From Dipteris shenzhenensis (taxonomy: Eukaryota > Polypodiophyta > Polypodiopsida > Gleicheniales), in NCBI GenBank assembly GCA_047967505.1, contig CM106538.1: 64,000 bases of DNA; one strand, given 5' to 3'. A program made the position numbers and the translations under genes. This document shows positions 10,861-23,017 of the stretch, piece after piece. Under the pieces are notes generated by a model that was not told the origin of the DNA, made no database searches, and saw only the letters and a list, made by a program, of their open reading frames with translations. The stretch's first letter is position 1, and every line of letters starts with the position of its first letter.

Positions 10861-12282
10861 GGGTGATCTAGCTAAGCGTGCGGGAATGCTTGAAGCTCAG
10901 TAGCTTTGTGGGAGGAAGGAGAAGCTTTGTGGGAAGCTTTGTGGGCGACTTTACTTGCACCCGAGTGTGCAGAGACCTTGGAGGAACATTTGGAAAAGTC
11001 ACTTTGGCTTTGCGAAGTGGTTTTGAGAGCCTGTTAAGAGCTTTCAAAGAAAAAGTCGTTTTTTGAGCTTTTCCCTGTTCCGTTCGATGACAGAGACTCC
11101 GTATTGACTTGTAGAGGCAACAATTGCTTGCTTTTGGTGTCCACATTACTTCAGGAGCTTGGAAACACCTTCATTCTTGAATATGAGATCATTTCATTGG
11201 ATTTCTGACTCACTGTGTCAGTTTCTGCGTTTTTTGCCTGGGTGTTGGAACTCAAGTTTGGAGCAACCATTTGTAGATCTGTCAGTTCCGGTGGACTCAG
11301 GAGGTCCTAAAACTGCTATGTTGCTCATCATTCGCACTCCGGTGAAGTTTACAAACAGCTCTGTTTCCAAAAACGTTTTTCAGTCCGTGTGTTGGACCCA
11401 GTGATTGAGACCACGGTTTCCAAAACCGTCTGTCCCATTGCGTTCCGGATGCCAAAAACCCCTACCTATCAGTTCTTGCATGATTCGGTGGAGGATTTTC
11501 AGAGTTATAAATCTCTGTGTATTCGATTTCGTCTCTCTGTTATGCATTTTTCATACTAAGGTTTTGAAACCTTAGATTTATGCCACATGGCAGTAGATAA
11601 GTATTAACTCCCATTTCTCACTCATCGGTTGGGATTTTGGAGTTCTGGCAGAAGAGAGATATTTGCAGATTTTCTTGCTGAGTCCAATTATGCAATGGCG
11701 CCCATGTTTTGAAGCATCTCAGGTTCTATTTTCAGTAGCGCTCATTACCGTGGGACTATGATTTCTTGAGCATACCTTATGCAGATCACTCTGGTTGCAG
11801 TTTGAGCAGTGTGCGCTCATTCATGGTATGCATTGGGTTGCAATGGATGATTTATAGGCCATTTGGATACATTGCGGTCCTTGTTGGATGCACTGATAGG
11901 CCCAAATTACCTTGTGGGATGCTATTTTTTATGGACGCTTTGCACATGGATGCTATTTTATGCTGAGGGATAGCTTTGAAACATTGCAGGTGATGCACTG
12001 ATAGTGCTATGCTCTCTTGGATGAGATATTATTGATGCACATGCCAGTGTACGGTGTTTATGCTTGAGTCATTTGGCACTTATTGGCATTTTCTTTTGGG
12101 CCAGATTTGCTCATATGGGTGCATAGTATATGCACATGAGTCAGATGCATCTTTTGATGCTTTGAGCTTTGAGTTTTGGTGATATTTCACTCTATTGTGA
12201 CATACACATTTGGGTGCACCTGGTATTTGTTGTGATTCTCTCTTGCAGGCACTAGCATTTGGGATTTTGCTTTATTTGCATC
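10861..12282 (+). other. long untranslated leader of copia family 2
   Basis: About 1.4 kb separates the primer-binding site from the gag ATG. No credible coding is seen. Several short frames exist but none resembles a known domain. The leader is unusually long for a copia element, so an insertion inside it is possible. Confidence 0.5.
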
Positions 12283-15200
12283 ATGGCATCCTCTTCCATG
12301 TCTGAAAAGGAGTTTTTCAGCATTAAAAAGTTTGATGGGACAAACTTTTCTTTGTGGAAAGAACAAATAAGGGATGTGCTTATTCAAAAGAAGCAGATTA
12401 AGCTCTTGGTAGGGATTGAAGCTAAGCCTGCAGATATGTCTGAGGATGATTGGAATGAGTTGGATGCATTAGCAAAGTCTACTATTAGACTTCATCTTGC
12501 AGAGTCAGTTTATTTCACAGTAGTAAATGAGTAGACTACGGAAGATTTGTGGAAAAAACTGTGTGCCACTGATGAGAAGGAAACTGCCTTTAATAAAGTT
12601 TACCTCATGAAGAGGTTGTTTGAGCTGCAAATGAAGGAAGGGGTCTCCATTGCTTCTCACTTGAATGAATTCAATATTATTTTCAGCCAGCTTCAGGCTC
12701 AGAAAATGAATTTTGATGTGGAGACTAAGGCAATATTTCTCTTATGTTCATTGCCATCCTCATGGGATACCTTCCGTACAGCTGTCAGTAACTCTGCACC
12801 TAGTGGAGTACTAAAATTTGATGATGTTGTGGGTAGCTTGTTGGCCGAGGAGATTAGACGGAAGTCTATGGATGGCAACAAGCAAGATGCAGCCTTAAAT
12901 GTGCAAAGGGGCAGATCACAGTTCAGGGGGAAGTCCCAAGAAAGAGGGAAGTCTCGTAGCAAATCCAGGGCACGAAACATTGAGTGTTACCACTGTGGCA
13001 AGAAGGGCCATATGAAAAAGGATTGCTACAAGCTGAAAAGAGAGCAAAAGGATAAGAAAAAGAATGCAAATTGGGGTGCAAATCAAAAGGAAGAGAGTCC
13101 AAGGGAGGACAAAGGAAAAGTGAAGATCGAGGAGATCAATGCAGTCACACATGATAGTGACAATGATGTTCTCTTCATGTCTAGTTTATTTGCAGAGTTG
13201 CTTACCACTTCAAATGATGCATATTCCCAAGATTGGATTTGGGATTCTGGTGCTTCATTCCATGTTACTCCCCATAGGGAATGGTTCTCCACTTATGACA
13301 GTGGAAAGACAGGTTGTGTGCATCTTGGAAATGACTATGCATGTGACATAGTGGGAGTAGGTGACATAGTGGGAGTAGGTGACATAAAGTTTTCTTTTGC
13401 AAATGGGTCTGCATTTATTTTGAAACATGTGAGACATGTGCCTAAGTTGACCAAGAGTCTTATTTCAGTGGGTCAACTAGATGATGCTGGATTTCACACC
13501 ACTTTTGGCTTTCAGAGTTGGAAAATTCAAAAGGGCTCTATGCTTTTGGCCAGGGGTGCCAAGTGTGGGACTTTATATCCCTTACATGTATCAGGGGTAT
13601 TTGATCATGTTGTTGCAATAACCGAGCAGCCAAGCACTTCTTTGTGGCATTGCAGGTTGGGGCACATGAGCCAGAATGGAATGAAACTCTTATGCCATTT
13701 GGGTTATGTACCGCATTTGAGTTTCTCTGATTTTGAATTTTGTGAGCATTGTCTCTATGGGAAGCAGACTAAATCAGCCCATAAAAGAAGGGGAAAGAAA
13801 GAGTTTGAAAAGCTTGATTTGGTGCATTCAGACGTATGTGGTCCGATGCCTACACGGTCATTAGGCGGGACTGAATACTATGTGATATTCATTGATGATG
13901 CAACTAGGAAAGTGTGGGCTTATGCTATAGCTCGGAAGAGTGATGTGTTCCAGGTATTTCAGAAATGGCTGGCCTTGGTTGAGAATCAGTCAGGTAGAAC
14001 GCTTAAATGCCTACGGACTGACAATGGTGGAGAGTATCTCTCTCATGACTTTCAGCATTTCTGTGATACACGTGGGATTACGAGGGAGCTCACATCCCCT
14101 CGTACTCCAGAGCAAAATCCAATTGCAGAAAAGATGAATCGTACCATTCAAGAAAGGTTGCAATGCATGCTTTCCAATGCAAGTCTTTCTGGTGGTTTTT
14201 GGGCTGAGGCAATGAAGACTGTAGTGCATGTGATCAATAGATCACCTAGTAAGAGTTTGGATGGTGGTATTCCTGAAGAGGCATGGAGTGGCAAGAAGCC
14301 CTCTTACTCTCATTTGCGTATATTTGGGTGTGAGGCATATGCACATGTGCCAAAAGAGCTTCGAAAGAAGCTAGATCCTAAGTCTAGGAAATGCATCTTT
14401 CTGGGTTATGGTGAAAGTGGAGAGATGGGCTATCGTCTTTGGGATCCAGAAGCAAAGAAGATCATACGCAGCCATGATGTGGTCTTCAATGAGAAGAAGA
14501 TGCATAAGGCACCCATGAGGGATGTGGAAATGAGGAGAATCACTTTCCAAGATGTGAATCCACCTGCATATGTTGATAGACAGCAAGCTGTCCATGCACC
14601 AAATGTACAAGAAATGGTGCCACCAAGTACTCCCACAGGTATACAATCAAGGGTAGATGATGGATCATCTATTGGTGGAAATGATGAGCCAAATGTGGCT
14701 GATATGCAAATGGGACAGCAAGCTGAAATGCCCTTGAGAAGATCATCTAGAGTGTCTAGACCGCCTGATAGGTTTGTTCCAGGGGTAGACTATGTGATGC
14801 TTACTGATTGCGGGGAGCCTTCTTGCTATAGAGAGGCTATGATGCGTGAGGATCAACGCAAGTGGGAGTATGCTATGCAATCAGAGATGAGTTCACTTAT
14901 GAAGAATAAGACTTGGGACTTGGTTTCTTTGCCACATGGAAAGAAAGCATTGCCATGTAAATGGGTCTACAAAATGAAGGTCACAGGTGATGATGTGCCT
15001 AGGTACAAGGCCTGTTTGGTTGCTAAAGGGTTCAAGCAAGAGAAGGGTGTGGACTTTGATGAGATATTCTCTCCGGTTGTGAAGATGACCGCACTTAGAT
15101 GCATGCTTGGACTAGTGGCATCAGAGGATATGGAGCTTATGCAAATGGATGTTAAGACAGCTTTCTTGCATGGGGATTTGCATGAGGAAATTTACATGGT

Positions 15201-16091
15201 GCAGCCGGAAGGCTTTGAAGAAAAGGGCAAAGAGCATTTAGTTTGCAAGCTGAAGAAGAGTCTCTATGGTCTTAAGCAAGCACCTAGAGAATGGTATCAG
15301 AAGTTTGATGCTCTCATTCGGTCCCAGGGTTTTAGAAGGAGTGAAATTGATCACTGCCTCTACACTAAAAGGGCTAAGGATAATAGCCTGATAATCCTGG
15401 CACTATATGTGGATGATATGCTATTGGCTAGCAAGAATACTTATGAGCTAGATGCATTAAAGGCCAAGTTGCATGAGGCCTTTGATATGAAGGATTTGGG
15501 ACTTGCAGGTCATATTCTTGGTATGCGCATCACGCGTGATCGGAGTACGAACTCCTTTGGCTTTCACAAAAAGAGTATGTTACAAAAGTATTGCAGCGTT
15601 TCAATATGGAGGGGGGGAAGGTAGTGAGTACTCCATTGCCTCCATATGTGAAACTGAGTCATACAGATAGTCCCAAATCAGATGAGGAGAGGGCCATGAT
15701 GGCCAAGGTTCCTTATGCATCAGTAGTTGGGAGTCTTATGTATGCTATGATAGCTACTAGACCAGACATTGCATTTGCAGTGGGAGTTGTTGGCCGGTAT
15801 ATGGCTAATCCAGGAAAGAGGCATTGGGAGGCAGTTAAGTGCATCATGAGGTACATGAAGGGTACCAAGGAGATGTGCATCTGCTTTGGTAAAGGAGACA
15901 TGCGTGTACTTGGGTACACAGATTCAGACTATGCAGGGCATGTTGATAGTAGGAGATCCACTTCTGGTTATGTGTTCACCTTTGCAGGTGGTGCAGTGTC
16001 GTGGATGTCTCGTGCAGAGAAGTGCGTGGCTTTGTCTACCACAGAGGCTGAGTATGTTGCAGCCACAGAAATGACGGGAGTCGCAAATTAA
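12283..16091 (+). pseudogene. copia family 2 gag-pol, nearly full length
   Basis: ATG at 12283 opens Gag (FDGTNFSLWKEQIRDVL). A TAG at 12532-12534, probably a former CAG, splits off the first 83 residues. A 1025-residue frame then carries the Gag core, the zinc knuckle CYHCGKKGHMKKDC (about 12985-13026), protease (WDSGASFHV near 13240), integrase (HSDVCGP, RTDNGGEY, EQNPIAEKMNR) and RT with YVDDM at 15406-15420. A frameshift near 15550-15600 puts the RT end and RNase H (TDSDYAG, STTEAEYVA) in another frame, which stops at 16089-16091. The RNase H C-terminus and 3' LTR are missing. An 18-bp in-frame tandem duplication (IVGVGD twice) near 13350-13383 is absent from the minus copy at 17254-18443. 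Confidence 0.92.
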
Positions 16092-16613
16092 AAGTCCCAT
16101 AATTCGTGACATATTGATCTAGCGTACTAGCTGAATAGCACTCATGGAATCACTATGCAATGTCGGTACACCTGTATGAATCCCCAAATCTCCCACTAGC
16201 CCATGAAGCCATATATCCTCCTTGCAACCCTCTGTGGCTGCAACATACTCAGCCTCTGTGGTAGACAAAGCAATGCACTTCTGTGCGTGAGACATCCATG
16301 ACACTGCACCACCTACAAAGGTGAACACATAACCAGAAGTGGATCTCCTACTATCCACATGCCCTGCATAGTCTGAATCTGTGTACCAAGTACATGCATG
16401 CCTCCTCTACCAAAGCAGATGCACATCTCGTTGGTACCCTTCATGTACCTCATGATGCACTTAACTGCCTCCCAATGCCTCTTTCCTGGATTAGCCATAT
16501 ACCGGCTAACAACTCCCACTGCAAATGCAATGTCTGGTCTAGTAGCTATCATAGCATACATAAGACTCCCAACTGTTGATGCATAAGGAACCTTGGCCAT
16601 CATGGCCCTTTCC
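15693..16613. repeat. large inverted repeat of copia pol (two ~375-bp arms)
   Basis: The left arm at about 15693-16068 and the right arm at about 16238-16613 are reverse complements with only scattered differences (roughly 97% by eye). They encode the same RT/RNase H stretch (ERAMMAKVPYAS to VAATE) on opposite strands. The spacer between them (about 16069-16237) contains further minus-strand RNase H sequence. A transcript across it would fold into a long hairpin. Confidence 0.88.
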
Positions 16614-16639
16614 TTGCTGTGAAGAACTTCCGCCTTCAA
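16119..16639 (-). pseudogene. copia family 2 RT-end/RNase H fragment
   Basis: The minus strand encodes ERAMMAKVPYAS... through RNase H (STTEAEYVAATEGCKEDIW) to SAIQLVR, split by one frameshift near 16385. At about 16625-16640 it is joined to the untranslated leader of a different copia family. It is therefore a deletion product, not an element end. Confidence 0.85.
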
Positions 16640-16901
16640 AGTGGGCCCCGAAATGGCCTCGAATCAAAAAAACAAAGTCACTAAGGGCTTTGCCCATCTC
16701 CTGCAGCATATGCTACCCTCTCGCCACACTGCGAAGGGCATCTCAATCTGAGACAGTGCACTCTTGCACTTCTGGCTGTGCTACCTGCAGAGATTTTCTC
16801 CCAAACTCAAAAAAGGAAAGCAACACTGGTCCTCTTACCAGGACACCGCGAACTTGGTTTGCTTTCTTGAGCTCCTTACCATGAACCAGGCTCTGATACC
16901 A
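16640..16901 (-). other. leader and primer-binding site of copia family 1
   Basis: On the minus strand the segment begins TGGTATCAGAGCCTGG (16886-16901) next to the LTR. It continues with the same leader found after the LTR at 32784 (CTGGTAAGAGGAC, GGTAGCACAG, GATTCGAGG blocks). The leader stops at about 16640, where it runs into family 2 pol. The rest of the family 1 element is missing. Confidence 0.8.
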
Positions 16902-17253
16902 TGTGAAGATAGTGGGAGAAAAGGAAGGAGTCTCACTTGCGGCTTTCTCACATAGACAATGGAGGAATACACACAAAGGTGGAGGCTGAAAACAGTTTTC
17001 CTCTTCTTAGTTGTAAAAGCCAAAAGAACTCTAGTACAAAGAAATACGAGAACCCTATATGTGGGTCTCAAACCAAACTCAGCTAATTTAGGTGGCATAC
17101 TAACTGAGCCACGAACTAGAGTACATAAGGATAGCTGTCATCCAGCTATTATTCATGGGCGGTGTACCAACTGCATCTGCAGCTAACTAGTCGGTGACAT
17201 AAATGCACAACGGTCACCCTGGCATATCATCAGTGGAGGTCGATATCTCAACA
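16902..17253 (-). repeat. 5' LTR of a copia family 1 element (352 bp) inside family 2 integrase
   Basis: The minus-strand LTR starts TGTTGAGATATCGAC at 17253 and ends TATCTTCACA at 16902, matching the 37627-37978 LTR in length and sequence. Its outer edge interrupts the integrase of family 2 right after the codons for HFCDTR, so it marks an insertion into that element. The 3' LTR and body are gone. Confidence 0.9.
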
Positions 17254-18443
17254 CGTGTATCACAAAAATGCTGAAAGTCATGAGAGAGATACTCTCCACC
17301 ATTGTCAATCCGTAGACATTTAAGCATTCTACCTGACTGATTCTCAACCAAGGCTAGCCATTTTTGAAATACCTGGAACACATCACTCTTCCAAGCTATA
17401 GCATAAGCCCACACTTTCCTAGTTGCATCATCAATGAATGTCACATAGTATTCAGCCCCGCCTAATGACCATGTAGGCATGGGACCACATACATCTGAAT
17501 GCACCAAATCAAGCTTTTCAAACTCTTTCTTTCCCCTTCTTTTATGGGCTAATTTAGTCTGCTTCCCATAGAGACAGTGCTCACAAAATTCAAAATCAGA
17601 GAAACTCAAATGCGGTACATAACCCAAATGGCATAAGAGTTTCATTCCATTCTGGCTCATGTGCCCCAACTTGTAATGCCACAAAGAAGTGCTTGGCTGC
17701 TCGGTTATTGCAAAAACATGATCAAATACCCCTGATACATGTAAGGGATACAAAGTCCCACACTTTGCACCCCTGGCCAAAAGTATAGAGCCCTTCTGAA
17801 TTTTCCAACTCTGAAAGCCAAAAGTGGTTTGAAAACCAGCATCATCTAGCTGACCCAATGAAATAAGACTCTTGGTCAACTTAGGCACATGTCTCACATG
17901 TTTCAAAATAAATGCAGACCCATTTGCAAAAGAAAACTTTATGTCACCTACTCTGACTATGTCACATGCATAGTCATTTCCAAGATGCACACAACCTGTC
18001 TTTCCACTGTCATAAGTGGAGAACCATTCCCTATGGGGAGTAACATGGAATGAAGCACCAGAATCCAAAATCCAATCTTGGGAATATGCATCATCTGAAG
18101 TGCTAAGCAACTCTGCAGATAAACTAGACATGCAGAGAACGTCATTGTCACTATCATGTGTGACTGCATTGATCTCTTCGATCTTCACTTTTCCTTTGTC
18201 CTCCCTTGGACTCTCTTCCTTTTGATTTGCACCCCAATTTGCATTCTTTTTCTTATCCTTTTGCTCTCTTTTCAGCTTGTAGCAATACTTTTTCATATGG
18301 CCCTTCTTGCCACAGTGGTAACACTCAATGTTCCGTGCCCTAGATTTGCTACGAGACTTCCCTCTTTCTTGGGACTTCCCCCTGAACTGAGATTTGCCCG
18401 TTTGCACATTCTCTACACTATCGCATTGTTGTGTATTATCCAT
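17254..18443 (-). pseudogene. copia family 2 gag end-protease-integrase fragment
   Basis: A 409-residue frame read leftwards carries the basic linker, the zinc knuckle CYHCGKKGHMKKYC (last position changed context, all four ligands present), protease (LDSGASFHV), the pre-integrase HYKLGHMSQNG and the integrase start (HSDVCGP, RIDNGGEY). It stops where the family 1 LTR enters. It is very similar to the plus-strand copy at 12283-16091. Gag upstream of the basic linker is missing; the left-over sequence near 18400-18443 does not match it. Confidence 0.9.
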
Positions 18444-18483
18444 GTTTATGACTGAAGTTACTGATCATTTTAGTGTAAGTTTT

Positions 18484-18715
18484 GAATTTTGTCAAATCCT
18501 AAAGCCATTTCACCATCGAGTAGAAGGGAAAAGTGTCCAGGACATCGCCAGGATCCTAGAAAGCCTAAAACTTGCCACGGCATGAATTTGGGCATTCTGG
18601 CAAGTCCAAAATGCCCAAATTTAGGCTTTCTAGGCTCTTGGCGACGTCCCAGACACTTTTCCCTTTTGCTTGATGGTGAAATTCCTTCAAGATTTGACAA
18701 AAATGAACTTTCTAT
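18484..18715. repeat. long near-perfect hairpin (two ~100-bp arms)
   Basis: The left arm (about 18484-18600) and right arm (about 18605-18715) are inverted copies. Both share GTCAAATC, ATTTCACCATC, AAGGGAAAAGTGTC, CCTAGAAAGCCTA and AATTTGGGCATT blocks in mirrored order. The left arm has a roughly 16-bp insertion near its inner end. The loop is very short. It could be a fold-back/MITE-type element or a small-RNA precursor; no target duplication could be assigned. Confidence 0.8.
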
Positions 18716-18950
18716 ACCCAGAATTGGTGAAAATGATACTAAATTGTCTAGAAATGCATTAAATTAACACAATTAAAATGATGGAGAAAATATATCATCA
18801 ATGACTTAAACAAAATACAATGGAATAAATATTATGAATTCATGACGAGCAATGATAAGTTAAAACATATAATAAAGACATGTAGTCATGTATCCATTGA
18901 AATATATGTTTATATATACAAAAGGCCTCACAGGCTATCTTTCTTCTTGG

Positions 18951-19900
18951 CTAGTTTGAGTACATTGAGAAGAGATTGAGAATAGGGGTCTTTGAATCCC
19001 CTAGTGGATTCCTAGATATAAATCTAACTGTAACAGCACTAACATCCTCCTCCCCTACTACTAAAGACATAGCCATTGCCATCAATGCCCTGCCATGAAT
19101 GTTCGATCCAAAGGCATTGATAGCAACCAAGCAATGTACCAAAATGACTTTGTCGGCATTCCGAGTAATGTTGGAGTATCCAATAGCATGCGACAATGCC
19201 TTGCACTTCAGCAGCTCCAAAGGACCTCGAGGAGAAAATTTGCTATGAAAGACCACGATATGTTCTGCAACTTTGCCAAGGTAATGGCCAAAAAATGGCC
19301 AAAGAATGATCTTGCCCAAATGCACTGTGAACATTATCCCATTGATATGAGAATTCATCAATCTTAAACACGTCTTGCAACAATTCAACAAACATTAGAA
19401 GACCAACAAAACAAATTATACCAAAAGAATAGCAAAATAAAAAATATTGCTCGAACTTACCACTACAGCGTCGTCGGCTTATATCCCTTCCTCATTTGCA
19501 ATGTTGATGGAACAAGGAGCTGTGTGATGCTCCATTTGGGAGGTGGACGCTTTCTCTTGACCTATGTTGGAGGTGGAAGATTTTGCATGAGAGGGCTATG
19601 CATCATATATGGACATGTCTGCATCCCTCATTGAAACCAGTGTCATCAAGAGAAACTCTTCCATTGTCTGGTCTTTGGAACCTAAAACCCTGGGATCTTT
19701 GACACTTGTGTCAACATTGAACCCCAATAGGACTCCGAGTTCCTCATCCTCTCATAGTCCAAAAAGAACCTCTATGTTATGGAGGAATACATACTCTTCT
19801 CCATCGATGATGAGGGGAGACAAGGACCATAATTTTGATTCTGGGTAAGTGGTCTCTGATGCAAGTTTTTGGTTCCCATCCGAAATCCTTACTCTAATAC
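18951..19900 (-). pseudogene. unknown gene family U, copy 2
   Basis: Read leftwards, an exon starts after a likely acceptor (GACTTCACAG) at about 19901. It encodes SPLIIDGEEYVFLHNIEVLFG..., which is matched by the copy at 59408-60851 (LVDGEQYLSLHDIEVMFG). After an intron (about 19374-19460), the second exon encodes HYLGKVAEHIVVFHSKFSP, LLKCKALS, NADKVILV and ALMAMAMSL, each with a counterpart at 60429-60851. The intron sits at the same place in both copies. The acceptor here appears mutated (CAA where copy 1 has CAG). A TTGGCCATTT duplication shifts the frame near 19290. No known domain is recognised. The upstream exons are not found. Confidence 0.65.
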
Positions 19901-20280
19901 CTGTGAAGTCAAAGAAACACACATTAAAATAGTAAGACATTAACAAAAATGAACGAAATCGAGAACAAGCGAATAAACGGTGAAAGGAGCTTATTGTCTT
20001 GAAAGTTTAAGAGCATCAGAACAACAATGATACAACAAGGAATGCTTGTCAAAGAGAGAAGGGAATGGCTCATCATGGTGAAAGTAGAGGAATGGCGCCG
20101 AAGAATAAGAGAAAGTGAATGGTTGTTTTGGGTCACCACATGGGAAGGTTTCAAAATGGAGCTCTATTTAGATTTTGCATCCACATGTCTTTATACAACA
20201 TGTGAACCGTAAAAGAATTTAAAAAAATCTTCTCATTAATGCCACATGCTTATAACAACATAAAGTACTATTTTCTTTTT

Positions 20281-20400
20281 CATAGTTTTGTCTATTTTTG
20301 TGAAATTTCTACATTACGTTGGCGTTCTCCTCATTGGTTGAGAGACATTTTTCTGAAGCCCTAAAAGGCCCAAAAATGAGCTCCCTTTTTTCCTAATGCC
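20281..20400. repeat. dispersed repeat shared with ~52020-52115
   Basis: Both sites share CTCATTGGTTGAGA, a CCTAAAAGGCCC-like block and AAAATGAGCTCC in the same order and spacing, in the same orientation. No coding is seen. The identity of the repeat is unknown. Confidence 0.55.
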
Positions 20401-20733
20401 AAGGAGCCACTGGTGCCTGATGTTGCTTAAAGAAGGTGCTACAGACCGTAGGTGGTGTTGTTGCTTGTAGATAGTTTGAGGTCTCGATTGGTCATGGCAA
20501 CCGTGAAGGCTTTAGTCATAGGTATAGTTCGTTTCTCTTATTTGTTGTAGCCGGCTTTGGAGCCCATCGTGGATTCAGTTGTGAGCTAGGAGTAGTAGTT
20601 GCATGCAGCCTCTGATGGAGCTTTGAGTTGTTGTATAGCTTTGTTGTAGTCATAGGTAGAGCCTCCTTCACTCTATTCATGGAAGGAGGAACAATAGTCC
20701 TTGAAGCCTTAGATGCCTCTCTAAGAACTAGAA

Positions 20734-20892
20734 TACTCTTTCTCTCTCTCTCTCTCCAATGAATGAACAGAATTTGATCTGAGAATGAATTACAATGACT
20801 CTCTCTCACAAGAATGAACACTCAAAGAATCTCACTCAAATAGAGATGAAGCTATATCTCTCTCTCTCTCAAATGAAGCTATCTCTCTCACT
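20734..20892. repeat. (CT)n-type microsatellites
   Basis: Runs of TCTCTCTC occur at about 20737-20757 and 20857-20890, within A/T- and CT-rich sequence that carries ATGAA-type short repeats. No gene is supported between 20155 and 21004. Confidence 0.8.
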
Positions 20893-21004
20893 GAAGAAAT
20901 GCAATGAATAGAATTCTAAAATGAATTGGACAAAAATTCTATCTCTCATGAAATGTGTGGACAGAAATTTCTCTTTCATCAATGGAATGAAAGGATGCTT
21001 ACTC

Positions 21005-22650
21005 CACTACTACACATGGGCCTTATTCTAATGGTTAAGCACTGACATTTAGTGCACGTGGGGTGCTAATCGTCGATATGCAAAGTGGGCTTAAAAGGTG
21101 TCGCTATATAGTGACACTTTTATAAAACGTCGCTATATAGGGACACTTTTATAAACATCGCTATATAGTGACACTTGCCAGACTTGTATAAAGTTGTTAT
21201 ATGGCGATGTTTTATAGAGTGTTTTTTTCCCCATACCGACTTTAAAGATAGTTTTACCCAATGACAAAAAAAATTTCTTTTCATACATGTTTGATCCTTT
21301 GATAGAATAAAAGTACAAGAGCATGTACATCAAGTTTGAAGCTCATATATTCATGTCCATGTTTGACACTTGGCTGCCAAGTCTAGTGCACCAAACAAGT
21401 TTACTAAGTTGATCTCCTATATCATCATCATACTCTAGCATCATACGTTCACCATAGACTTGATCATCTTCTTCAATAAAGTCGGGTGATTCTTGATGCT
21501 TCTTTCTCAATATCATGATCTCCATCTTCCTCCCGTATGATGTCATTATGCACATCTTCCTCTTGGCTCATATTGTGTTTCTTCTCTAAATCCATCTAGA
21601 TCAATTGGATCTGGCATTCGTAGTGGCATCCCCATATCCACATCTATATCTTCAATTTTGCTTACTTCGTGGTGCAACTTGGATCACATACCACCATCTT
21701 GGATCAAAATGGTCCAAATGAAAAACCACCTATATTGAAGATGGGTGCCAAATGCCATCAATTATATGAAACTATGCTTAAGTACATGTACCAATTGATA
21801 TTTAAAAACAAAAGATTCAATTAATTAAATCATTAGTATGCACCTGCTCACAATACTCGAGAAGAACAAAGACCGTCATAAATAGTTCTAAACCATTTTA
21901 CATCAAGAATGAAAATACTAAATCATCTGAAATCAAATTTATAGATTTTGTGTATGGTCCCACAATAATCCAATTGCGAGGAGAGAAGATTGGTATCCGA
22001 AGCACTTGCCCGACTATCTTGTGTGAAGTTAGCCATGACTCCATAATCATACGTGACTCTCTTTCAATCGATGTGTTCCACACAAAAATGTCATTGGTAT
22101 GTCTAGGATCTCTGGAAATATCAGACCTGCACTCCTGTCCATAAGATCTGTAACTCCTCTATTAAAGATACCATGTACATGGCCTTAGACTCGAACATCA
22201 CATGCATTGCCCCTAAAAATAGAATCCATCATGTCCACCATACCCTCCTCATCATTTGGCACATCCAGGAGACTATACTCCTCAAGGTGTAAAGGTATAC
22301 GTATGCACACCACCCTCACCACCCTCCTCATCTTGTCTCAAGGTTTCGTGTAAATATAAGATCTTGTCTCAAGATTTTGTGTCATGTATGCAGGCAATAT
22401 TAATCATGAACTCAAATAGCATTGACTTTTCGATGATCCATCACCATGTGCACCACCAACAGTGGGTACTGCTTTGGGCTCCTCCCCATACATCCTCAAG
22501 TGGCACATGACAATACGGCATTGATGTCGTACTTCTCACTTGCAATGAGTGCAATGACAATACAACCTCTCCGTAAGCCATACTCCTTAAAGTGTGAAGG
22601 TATATGCACACAACCCTTGCCACCCTCCTCATCCTATCTCAAGGGCCCAT
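21005..22650. mobile_element. CACTA (En/Spm) element end with decayed minus-strand coding
   Basis: CACTACTACA at 21005 opens a terminus. Subterminal repeats follow (CGCTATATAGTGACACTTTTATAAA and variants, three copies at about 21100-21175). The end at 54520 shares CACTACTACA, then ATGGGCCTT and GCTAATCGTCGATATG-like blocks. Behind it, on the minus strand, lies an acidic coding piece (21343-21555) related to 54920-55144, and further broken minus-strand coding of unclear identity up to about 22650. The opposite terminus (TGTAGTAGTG) is not found in the window. Confidence 0.65.
21343..21555 (-). pseudogene. acidic C-terminal fragment of a CACTA-encoded protein
   Basis: Encodes QESPDFIEEDDQVYGERM and EYDDDIGDQL, matched by QESPDFIKEGE and EYDDDIGDQLG at 54920-55144. 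Both lie at the same distance from a CACTACTACA end, so they are probably the tail of the same CACTA gene. The function of this tail is unknown to me. Confidence 0.55.
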
Positions 22651-22835
22651 TTTGGGGTCTAGTCTGCTCCATAGCATAGGCTAGGGGTACATGGCTCTTT
22701 TTTATATAACCAAATTTTGTAATCTGGTCCTTTTTGTACCAACCCCTTTAATATATTCAACCTTTTATATTAAAAAAACAAGATGAATGCTCATAAAGCA
22801 TTCAAAAGGCCTACCTCAAATGCATAGATTGGAAA

Positions 22836-22890
22836 AGAGAGAGAGAGAGAGAGAAAGGAGAAGAGAGGGAGAGAGAGGGGGGGTGGGGTA
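22836..22890. repeat. (GA)n microsatellite
   Basis: GAGAGAGAGAGAGA runs with interspersed GGGAGAG units. Similar purine-rich runs occur at about 23201-23300 and 23346-23360. Confidence 0.85.
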
Positions 22891-23017
22891 GGGCTTACCT
22901 TGAAATAAAAAGAGAGAGAAAGAGGGAGGAATGGGTAGAGATAATCAATCAAAAAAAACCAAAAACAGACAAGTGGCCAATCAACAATTCCCAATAAAAA
23001 CTTTTAAAAAATTCAAA

